Below are positions 31,201 to 43,200 of a stretch of DNA of 64,000 nt, in pieces (positions within the stretch are counted from its first letter, which is position 1; each line of letters opens with the position of its first letter). A model generated the notes under the pieces. It was not told where the DNA came from and searched no databases. It saw only the letters and a program-made list of their open reading frames with translations. The translations under genes and the position numbers were made by a program. Source of the stretch: Luidia sarsii (taxonomy: Eukaryota; Echinodermata; Asteroidea; Paxillosida; Luidiidae); contig OX465105.1 of the NCBI GenBank assembly GCA_949987565.1, forward strand, positions 21,149,221-21,213,220. Reading direction: 5' to 3'.

Positions 31201-34200
31201 AATGGTAAGATGTTCACCACTAAAGACAAAGACAATGACAATTATAATGGAAACTGTGCCAACTTGCGTCATGGGGCCTGGTGGTTCAAGAGCTGTTTTT
31301 CGTCTCATTTAAATGGAGAGTACCAACAGGGAATACTTGAAAGTCATTCTAACATAATATGGATAAAGTGGAAGGATGGTGATGGTCTGAAAAAAACCTC
31401 CATGAAAATCAAACCTGTAAGTGCAATGTAACAAACCTGTAGGATTGGAAAAAGCAATGGTTTCTCCTCCCATTCATTTGGAATTGGGAAGTTAAATCAC
31501 TTTGTGCTTGACAGCAATCATGTCAGAATAAATGTCATCTTCAAATTCAGGTATTACTCGGCTTAATGGCAATTCTTTAAAGCCCCTACACACTTTGTTA
31601 AGATCGAACAACAGAAATGTTCACAGATTTATATGAAACTTATACAGTTTGAAGATGGCTATAGTAGAAACCCCGCACTGAAAATTTTCTGTCTAAAATG
31701 CTGGTTTTTTTTAGAAAAGAGTAAAGAAATATAGTTTACATCTCACCCCCTAGATATAAACAATTTTTCGGAACAATGCGTTGAATGCTGCATTTTCGCA
31801 AAACAAATGAAGCAGTTTTTCACTATTTTTTTGAGACTCGGTTGACCATTTGAGCTGAAATTTTCACAGGTGTGCTATTTCATGCACATGTTGGATCAGA
31901 CAACGTATGGATGCTATTCTTTGACCTCGAAAAATGTTGTGCTATCCCTTTAATCTCCTTTTCCTGACCCTAAAACTTCAAAACAAACAGAAATGGTTTA
32001 GATACTGTACTTTGATGCTTCAGGCAGTGTTCAGGAATACTAAAAAATTTCTACATATTAATTGTTTACTTTCAGTGTAAAAGACAAATTGTAGTATCCG
32101 CATGTGTTACCATAAAGACTTATGCACGTGTGGAAGAAAATGTACAGAGAGCACCATCCAAAACTGGAAAAGTAATTCATGCAGTGAAAAAAAAAATGTT
32201 GTAAAAACTTATCGTTGAAGAAATACAAATGCTATCACCTTTTAACCAATGAACCATTTTGTACGGCCTAAAAAAATTCTCTTTAAAATCTTATCAATCA
32301 AGATGAAAACCACACAAAAGTTTTATCTTTTAAAACAAAATAGAAATGAAGATATGAGCAATGAAAAATACTTCTAATAGCAGTGGTTGCCTGGCAACAC
32401 TCCACACAAAAATGATGCCAAACTAACTTTGTTTTCTCAACAAATCAGAAGCGTATTCAAGAGAAACTTGTGCAGACAACTTTGGCAATACCTGCCTACA
32501 TCATTTTACCTATGAATACATTATCTTGACAGTCTGACAAATCCAAAACAACTTAACAGGGTAAAAAGATTTGCCTCAATGGAAGAGAAACAGCATCTAC
32601 AATGTTCTTTCCACAAAAGCTAGAAGTCAAGGCAGACCCTATACCTGAATGGCCTATAAGTTAAAGTGATGATCATTTATCAAAATAACCATCCCCCATT
32701 AAAAAGTAAGTGGAATAGTAAATATTTAAACAAGTTTGTGATGCTTCACTGATGTTTCTACTTTCTAGTAAGGCATTTCCCTCAAGGGCATTTTTTGAAA
32801 AGCCATAAATAACTGAAGCAGAAGATCAACTTGATTGGTTGATTCAGGAGCTTGCTTTGTCTGCACATGCCCAGACTTTGCTATTGTATCTTAATGCGCA
32901 AACCAGTGCTCATAGCAAACACCTAAGTACAGGTACTGGTTGACTTGCAAGGCTCATGCCTTCACCAGTGCACTCAGATAGCATCCAGTGAAATGGGGAC
33001 AGCACAGACTCAACACCACTCTGATGCAGATATGCTGAAATTTGGCCTCATTGTCCTGTGTTTAATGTTTGCTCTTGTGCACCCAGCACAAGTACAGCCA
33101 CAATGCAGAAATCGGTCGCGGGTCTTCTACGCGGCTGAAAACCGAAAGCTTTTGGCTTCAGCATTTTGGGAGACATCGGTCACCTCCCCCGTTGTCTGCG
33201 TCAGCTACTGTCATGCCCATGACAACTGCCACTCTGTGAATTATGACAAAGACAATCGCATCTGTCAGATGTACGACACTACCAGACTTGAGACCAACTT
33301 CAGTAGAGTCTATCACTACAACAGCGTGTACTACGATGCTGATGAAGGCACGCCTCTGCTCTCTGCACCTCCTTATGGAGACTGTGCATCCCTTCTTGAG
33401 GCTGGCTTCTCTGAAAGCAGTGTCTACACCATAGCTCCTATGGGATACGATGGCCAGGGCCTTGAGGTCTACTGTGACATGATAAGCGGAGGTGGTGGGT
33501 GGCTTGTCATCCAGAGGCGTCAAGACGGCAGCGTGGACTTCTACCGCAACTGGGACAACTACAGCGAGGGGTTTGGCAACCTGTACGGCGAGTTCTGGCT
33601 CGGCAATGATCACCTACGCCGCCTGACCGAGTCTGGAGTCACCTGGAAGCTGAGAGTTGACCTGGAGGACTGGGAGAGTCAATCAGCCTGGGCAGAGTTT
33701 GGGATCTTCAAGATACAGGGAGTGGATTTCAGACTGGAAGTTGGCTCTTACAACAGTCATAGCACAGCAGGAGATTCCCTTGAGCTCCACAATGGTAAGA
33801 TGTTCACCACTAAAGACAAAGACAATGATCTACGTACTGGTAATATCAACTGTGCCAACTTGCGTCATGGGGCCTGGTGGTTCAAGTACTGTTTTTCGTC
33901 ACATTTAAATGGAGAGTACAAACAGGGAGAACTTGAAAGTCATTCTAACATATTATGGAGAACCTGGAAGGGTGAAGTCGGTCTGAAAAAAACCTCCATG
34001 AAAATCAAACCTGTAAGTGCAATGTAAAAAACCTGGCAGGATTTGGATTGGGAAGTTACATTACCGTACTTAGTGCTTGAGAGCAATCCTGTCAGAAAAA
34101 AAGTCATCTTTAAATTCAGGTAATACCCTGCTTCATGGCAATTCTTTAAACTCCTCTCTGCTCAACCCTAAAACTTCAAAACAAACAGAAATGGTTCAAG

Positions 34201-37200
34201 ACTTAACAGGGGGGGGGGTGTTGCTCGATGGATGATAAAAACTACAATTTTCTTTCCACAAAGCTAGAAACCAAATCATACCCTGTACCTGTATGCCCAA
34301 CTGCATAATTATTGTCCTGAACTGATGATTGATTATAAAAATGCCCATCCTAGATTTCTATAGAGTAAGAGGAATATTGATTGACAAAAAGAGTTCTGTC
34401 ATCCTCCACTCAAATTTCTAATAAGTCATCTTGGGGTACCTGGCTCTAGACAGATTCTAATTCACCACACGAGAGGGTGGCAGGTTAATGTCGGTCTGAA
34501 AAGAACCTCCATGAAAATCAAACCTGTAAGTGCAATGTAACAAACCTGTAGGATTGGAAAAAGCAATGGCTTCTCCTCCGATTTGGAATTGGGAAGTTAC
34601 ATCATTTCATAAAAATCGGCTGAAAATCAAAAGATTTGGGCTTCAGCATTTTGGGAAGCTGTAAGCAATGGCTTAATCATGAAACAGAACAGTTCCGGGA
34701 ATTTAAGCACTTACATACCACTGGTAAAGGCCTTAGAAATGCGTCCATACTTTGTCTAATCCAGCATATGCATAAAATAACACACTTGTGAAAGTTTCAG
34801 CTCAATCCGTCAACCATGTCGCGAGAAAATTGCTAGTAAATCTCAAAACAGTCATCAGAAATTGCGAATGTTGGATTTGTGCAAATGGTGTAGGGGTTTT
34901 AAGGCTGGTATCTGGTAAGTAAATTTTTTTTTCTTTTTTTTCCAAAAGTAGTTTTAAAATGATCGTTGGAAACTCAAACAATATTCCACTTTTCATGAAA
35001 ATGGCAGTATTCCAAGAGGTTCACAGCATACCTGATACTGGTATTCACTTCCACTTGAGTAAGATACTTTAACCAAATTTGTCAGGAGGTGATATACAAA
35101 AATGTTGCAAACTGCTTACTGACTAAAATTACCAAAATGTAAATCTTAAAATTTAGTGGGCCTGACGTTTCGATCCTAGCAGGACCTTTCTCAGGACCTT
35201 TGAGAAAGGTCCTGCTAGGATCGAAACGTCAGGCCCACTAAATTTCAAATTTGTCAGGTCGAAATTCGGATTTGTGCAAATGGTGTGTAGGGGCTTTAAT
35301 TAATCTTGCAAAGTTCATTGATTGGGCTGGACTTGACTGCATGTCTATGTCTATGACTGCTGTCAGGTCCAAATTTAGATTTGCGAAAATGGCTTTAAAC
35401 AAACTAAGTGTTGATTAACAACTTGGTGGAAAGTGTGTAAAACCCTTTCTTTCTCTCTCTTTCAACCTGACATCAGTTATGATAATATATGAATGGTTCA
35501 TGTAGGTTTTCTTTTCATTATGGCATTTAAATTTAAAAGTGTATTGAGGTATCAATGTGTGACAGCATGCTGAATCTGACAACATGACGATGATATTATC
35601 CATCAATCATTTTCAGCCAATGAACGATGGTCTTTTAATTTCAAATCTAATTAAATTACCAAGAGGGCCCGATGTTCAAAGTGTCATAGGGCATTTCTGT
35701 GACTTTGGGAAAGAGCGTGGTGACAAATCGTATTACATCTAAACAAAAAACCACAGCAAAAACATGATTAATTTACAGCATTGAAAAATAAGTTGTCATG
35801 TGCCGAAGCTCGATCAACTTTTCATGTCAAAGCATATCGAAACGTACACCTTTAAAAGTAAAAATTGCGATCGAAAAATTTGTGACGACCATGAGAAATA
35901 TGCACTTCTGAGAGTACCGTACAAAATGGCTGGTAGCAAACAAGCATGTCATTGAAATATTGCGTTTGAAAACTTTCAAGTTTAGTACAGATTTGTGGTT
36001 ATTATCAAAATGTGATGAACTTGTTGAATTTCGTTGTGAAAAAATGTATTCTTACTTATCGTATACAGTTTTAGAAACAAACTTGAGAAACACTAAAAAA
36101 AATTCTTGTGGGAATTAGAGAAATCAACTACCAGTACTTTCTCAATAACTTGTAAAAATGTGTGGAATTTGATGTTTTTAAATGATGGATATTTTTAGAA
36201 ACCACAATTCAAAAAATAGCAATTTTTTTCACACTGACATGGTTCAGCATCTTGAATGGCATCTACCAGGAAATAGAGAAATTTCTTTGTAAAATGTTGT
36301 AGAAATTAGCAGAATTTTTTAATGAAAAATAAAATTATAAAAAAGTGATACATTTAATGCTTGATAATTTTTTAAGAAAAACAATTTTGAGAAAAAACAA
36401 ATGGAGAATACTTTGACTGGATGGGGACTTGAACCCAAGACCTAAGGCTCAACATTCCAGCACTCTTACCATCTGAGCTATCAAGCGCCAGTCAGCATAA
36501 TAATAATAATAATAATAATTAATAGTGCGCCCTTTCCACCGAGGTGATCAAAGGCGCATTACCAAAAAATGCTGTAAAGACCAGCGAAAAGTATCCAATA
36601 AAAATACATGTATTAAAACAAAGAAACGCGGACAATCGTGAAGAGAAAGTCAGGCCACCATGCCAATGCTAAAACCGCAGTATGGGGATACGTCTGTCAC
36701 GTCAGCGTGGAAACTGATTACTTAGGCCTAAACCCCTGTCAACATCGGGAATGTCTCGATCTTTTCCAGGGAAAGACGCCTCTAACCCTACCTATGTAAT
36801 TTCCAATCAGCTATACCTAACATGGTGACGCTGTAAAATATACAACAACAAAAAACCCAAAACACAGTTACATTTTTACAAAAAATAGAACCAAAAGCTG
36901 CAGTATATCTGCAGGGACTTTTCCCCTGGTTCCATTCAGATGCTAACAAATTGTTGTAACCCTTGTCAACCTTTGCTATTTTACAATATGTTATTTGAAC
37001 GAAAAATTCTGTAAATCGTTGGTGGAAGAAAAAAAAATTGACAAATACTAATACTTTTTCATGAACAAAGAAGTATTTCTAATTTGGAATGGGATCTAGT
37101 AGAAAGTAGAGAAATTGATTCCTTACTCGGAATCAAAATGTACAGAAGTGTGGAATTTGTTTTTAGCTACATGTATTTAGTATGTTCATGCCGGATACTG

Positions 37201-40200
37201 TCTTAGAAAAAAATGAAGAAATACCAATACTTTTTCATGAACCAAGAATTTGTTCAGTGTCTTAAATGGCATCTATTGGAAAAAGAGAAATTGATTATTT
37301 ATTTAGAAACAAATTGCAGAAATATGTGGACTTTGCCTGTGAGAAAAATGAGTTATTAGCTATTATTTCATGACTGATATAGTTTTAGAAACAAAATGAA
37401 GAAATACTGTAATAGTTTTTCATGAACCAAGAATTTGTCCAGTATGGCATCTAGTTGAAATTAGAGGAATTGACTACTTACTTGCACACAAAATGTAGAA
37501 ATGTGTGGAATTTGTTGGTGGACAAAATGAGTTAATAGCGATTTAGCACATTTTCAAGGAGGATACCGTTTTAGAAACAAAATGAAGAAATGCTAATCAT
37601 TTTTCATCAAGTGACAAGTTTCAGTATCTTGAATGGTGTTCAGTGGAAATTAGAGAAATCAAAATCACTTTAAGGTAATGAAAATGTTGTGTAAATGTGA
37701 GATAGCCTAAAGAATAGACCGATTACGCGACCACTGTTTACATGCCATCACCTGACTTAAAGTGGGTATTTTTTCATCTCATTTGGTGCAGAACAGGAGT
37801 GGAAATGTACAAATAAGAAAGTGGACAATATGATAGTCTTCTTTGCTCATTTTCACTCCTATTCTGTACCAAATGAGATGCAAAAATATCCACCATAAGT
37901 CATGTGATGGCATGTAAACACTGGTTGCACAATCAGTCTATTATGCACAAGGTACATGGGGTACCCCATATACTGGCAAACAGCAAAACACATGAAAATG
38001 CACAGAGAAATCGTTATGAAAAACGGATTTTTTTTTCATAGTTTATCTTAAAACGATTGGAATATTTAGCTATTTAAATTGCTGGATTGAGTTTTAGAAC
38101 AAAATTGTGGTGTGTATCATGTGAAAATTTTTCATTATTCTAATATATATGTGGTATGGTATCTACTGGAATTCAATATTTTAAAATACATCACTTTGTT
38201 TGGATCTAGTTTTAGAACAAAATTTATTGTGGTGTATATCATGTGAACAGTTTTCATTATTCTAATTGTATCTATTGTAATTAAGAATTTAAAAATACAA
38301 CGCTTTGTTTAAAATTCTGACCAAATGAGACAAAATATTTAAGGGATGATGCTCTCAGAATACGGGTGAATCACAATAGTGCGCACTCAAGAGTTTGCAA
38401 TGCATTGGCCACTCACAATGCACTCAATCTTTTAACCCTTTCCAGACATGCATTGTGTCAACAGATTCCGTGTATTGTGATTGGCCAGCGCGTTGCAAAA
38501 TCTTGAAGGCGCACTATTGTGAATCGCCCGTATTGCAGTAGCTGTTCACTGGTAGCCAGCAAACTGGCTACCAGTGAATACACTGGTATACACATAAATA
38601 CAGCACCAAAGTGGGAAACTTAAGAACTTTTACATGTACAATTGTGCATGCATTCATGGGTGGTCTGTGGATGGCCCATAGGGAAACAAAGGCCTGGACT
38701 TAGGCTTGGGCTTGTGACCCGAGTCACATCGGTTGCAATGAGCTGGTCAGGGTTCTAAGACAAATTGCAGAACTTTGTTAAAAATGGACAGAAAGAACAG
38801 CATTTGTTCGGGGGCCGACACTGTCATATCATTCTGTCAAATTCACTGCTATTGGGGGTATATTCTGTACATAATGTGGCCATGATTTCTAGTGTGTATA
38901 TGCATATTGTGGTAAATGTATTCCCCTTTACGGCATTTTCTGTTCATTGTGAATTCATTCCCATTCTCAGCTACCATAGGGCACAGATGCTGGAACTGTG
39001 CAGTGTGCAAAGTGCGGGCTTCAAAAATGCCCCTGTGCACCTTGAAATAGATTCACCACAAGGGGTCTTGGTTGAACATTTGTTCCTTGCATACGATTCT
39101 AAGTAAATCGTGAAGAACAGTGAAGAACAAGTCCCAATTGGGCCATTCACACTGTCAGAAAAAAAAGCAAACCGGTATTCTTAAACTGCAATATGAGCAC
39201 TGTTTTTAGGTTTTTTTTCCCCCTTATGTTCACACTTCATATAGCGGTATACCTAATTCTTAATTTGCTTTGTGGTCAAACTGTGGCAAACTTTATGTGT
39301 TTTTGTCTGTAAAATATCACATGGAGGCGGACAGAAACACACTCCGCTTGGAAAATAATTGCGATGATTTGAAAACATACCATGTACGCATGAATAACCG
39401 AGTCCGAACTGAGATTAAACCTCAAATAATAATTTTAAAATTGGCAAAACAAACTTTGACTGGACCGGGACTTAAACCCAAGACCTCTGGACTAACGTAC
39501 CAGTGCTCTTCCCATCTGAGCTATCCGGCCCATAGATGGTGGCCTTCCCTAATAGTCAACTAGTCAACTAGTATTTGCCTTTGTTTGTTTGACTCAATTG
39601 TGGATTGTGGATTGTAATTTAAGTGGCTATCCGAATAACAGTGTTTTTTTTGTGAGTGTAAATGGCCCTAATATTATTGCAAAAACAACTTCCCAATGCA
39701 GAATAGTACTTAGTTAAAACATATGCAGTGCTACATCAGATTCAACTGATTACCTCAGTGACTAATTTGCACTTGATCAAGGTATAAAAAAACACCTGAG
39801 ACAATATTATATCTTTGAATGTATATATATATATTTTTAAAAGGACTTGATAAAAAGCAATAAACTTTGTGCATGTACCTGTAATATGTTGACATGTAGA
39901 ATCATCTTGTGTGGTAAATTATTGTGTAGTCTGATTCTGCATGTGTCTACATACTGAAGATGTGCACAGATGCCAGTGTTAGTCTAACACTAACAGGGGC
40001 CAATTTCATAAAGCTGCTTAAGCGGCGAAATTTGCTTCAGCATGGAATGCCTTGCCAAAACAAATCTGGGCCTAAAGTCATAGAGCCACTTAAGCGTGAA
40101 TACCAGCTCAGCAGATTTGCGGCGACACAATGTATATCATTAAGAGATGGAGTATGGCTCTGAAAATTGCTGCTAACGCAACGTTTCGGTTAGTGTGTAC

Positions 40201-43200
40201 TCACCCCGTATCTAAACATTCTGAACCACAAATCAAGATTGAAATGCCAGCTTGTGGCGGCATCATTTGCATACAAATAATCTCCTTTTTTTGTCTGTGG
40301 TTGTTTCTGAGAAGAATCAAAGACTCTGTAACGCCAACACGCAACAGTGAGATTCATCCATTCTCAGTCTCCCCAAAACCCAAAGAAATTCATTTCAATG
40401 TGGCGCCTACAAATGATTCTTGACCTGCTACCTTCATCACGCACAGCACAAACTCCCATTCACAACTGCAGTGGACACAAAATGAGCTACGTACTTCTAA
40501 GAGGCTTTGCTTAAAGCAATAACTATCCCTATGGCTATGACTGCTGCTAAGGGCCATGTCCATGCAAATGCCAATGTCTATAATGTATTGCAGAGTTGGG
40601 TGTGGGCACTGTCTCCCCAATGCAACAGCCTCATCCAAAGCCATTCACTCAGAGCAACCCTTAGGAAGTGCACAATTCACTGGCTTTAGCTAATATCATG
40701 CAGGTCTATGGGGGAATGCCTCTAGATGCTAACTTGTGGCTTCCATAGACTTAGCCATAACCAATGGGTTATTCTGACACAGACTGAGGCCGTGTCCAAA
40801 ACAGGCTTCCAGAGCTACGGCTAGGGCTATTGTCTTCACATCTATGATTGTATTTCCAATAGGTGAAGACCTAGACATAGGCCGTTTTCTAAATGAAGGC
40901 TTCGTCTCCATCTGACAAAACCTGACAATCCAGGCTGTGGTTTGTCTCCGAATTTGAAGGCTTGTTGGCTTGATAGGTACAGAGTATTCCCCAAGAAACT
41001 GGGGCCAAACGCTTGTGTTTAGATACCTGTAATATTATGACGAGTAAGATCAAATATGACCGAAGCCTAAGCCCGAGCCTAAGCCTTCATTTCGAAAACG
41101 GCCATAGCACTAGATGCCCGTTTCGGACACGGCCTGACACTGCATTTTTTTTCACCCATCTAGCCAACAACTGAGGGCGCTGTTTACAAAACACATGAAG
41201 CAATAGTAGCGGAAGAAGATGTGGACTTATAAATCGTGTTAGTGCCAAAAAGCTGTATGTGTTTCTCAAGCATTCAAACCTCTATTTGACAAAAGTAATG
41301 ACGTAGCATACAAACTAGAACATAATGACCATTTTTTAATATTTTGTCTTCAATTTCAAACTTTGCCAAACAAATGGCAAAGAATCTTTGACTGGACCAG
41401 GAACCCTTTGCCAATTTGGGTTCCCAGTCAGTTTATCCTACATCTGTTTGCTTTAATTTCCAGTTTAGGGACATAATTCAAAGAGCCCATGCAACCCTAT
41501 TCACACATGCCACTCAAAAAGACTGAAAACAGAGATACAACATTTTTGCACCCACACAATGAAATAACATCATCTACCTTCAATGGGTCCAATAATTTAA
41601 TTTTTTTATTTTAAAATTTTAAAATAAAAAAAAAATAAAAAAAATTGTTTTTATTTTTTATTTATTATTTATTTATTTATTTGTTTAATGTTTTTTTTTT
41701 AATTGCAAAATTCAAACTGCTTTGGTTCTGCATATCTTTTTCCTCAGACGATTGGTTTTGAAGTGATACAAATTTATCTGAGAAAGGTCATTTGTTATAG
41801 CGACGTTTCACAGTAATGACTGCATTAACAGCACTGGTGTTGGCCGGAGCAGACTAGAGAAAGCCCGGACAAGACCTGAAGGTCTGCAAGATGGATTCAC
41901 AATGTGCCGCGGCGACACTGTGTTAAGTCACCTCTTGCGAGATGGCATTTGGCTCTGAAAAGTTCCAATAACTCAAAGTTTCCAGCTAAGACTACATTCC
42001 ATGCAACCATTGTATACCTGCCGCTATACAATATTAAAGTCCACCACACGACCTGGACCAGCTCGGTGGTCAAGTGGTTGAGACGTCTGCACTAGAAAGT
42101 GGGAATCGCGGGTTCGAATCCCACCTGAGCTGCCTGAAATCAGGTATCAGGCATCGGGCAAAGCACTGTGTTTTGCACGTCGAGCAGAGCAAAACCTCAT
42201 TGAATCAAATTGCTACAGTTTCCAGAAACTGCACAGGGTGGACTACAACCCTTTGCAAAACCTGTGTCAATATTTCTCCAAGTCAACAGCAGCCGATTTC
42301 ACGAAACTTTAAATGTTAACTTACGCAACATTTTGCTGCCTTTTCTAAATAGTGCACAAAAGAGCCATTGTGGCGCAAGACTTACGCAACATTTGTACGT
42401 TGCGTAACTTACGCAACTTTTCTTGAAATCGGCTGCAGGAGCCTGACTTCTGGATTCCAACTATCGACGGTGCTTACCATATCTATGTGTTGCAGAGAGT
42501 GCTGAAGAGTGAAGATTCTTCCCACACTGCGCTGGTTGAGAAAGCTTTGATCAAATTGCACTCGGCAGGAGATGGGTGCGTCATACTACAATGCAGAGAG
42601 CCTTACCTCGTGAACTCGATCTTCTCAGTGTCGATGAACGTGTTGGTGATGGGGGAGGTGAGGCGGGTGGCAATGGCCTCCTCCGTGGGGCGCATACGGG
42701 CCAGGTCGTGGTGGGGCTGGGGCTCCAGCAGCTCTGAGTACACCACCCGCTTGTCGTGGTCTATCTCCATGAACTGGAACTTCCTGTCATCTGAGGCGGG
42801 ACGGAGGAGGAGGGGAGGGGGGAGGAGAAGGAAGAGGAGAAGGGGGAGGAGGAGGAGAAAGGAGAAGGAGGAGAAAGAGGAGGATGAGGAGAAGAAGAAG
42901 GATGAGGAGAAGGAGGAGGAGGAGGAGAAGGAGAAGGATGAGGAGGAGGAGGAGAAGGAGAAGGAGGATGAGGAGAAGGAGGAGGATGAGAAGGAGGAGA
43001 AAGGAGAAGGTGGAGAAAGAGGAGGATGAGGAGAAGGAGCAGGAGGGGGAGGAGGAGGAGAAGGAGGAGGATGAGGAAGAGGAGAAGGAGAAGGATGAGG
43101 AGAAGGAGGAGGAGGAGGAGGAGGAGAAGGAGAAGGATGAGGAGGAGGAGGAGAAGGAAAAGGAGGATGAGGAGAAGGAGGAGGATGAGAAGGAGGAGAA

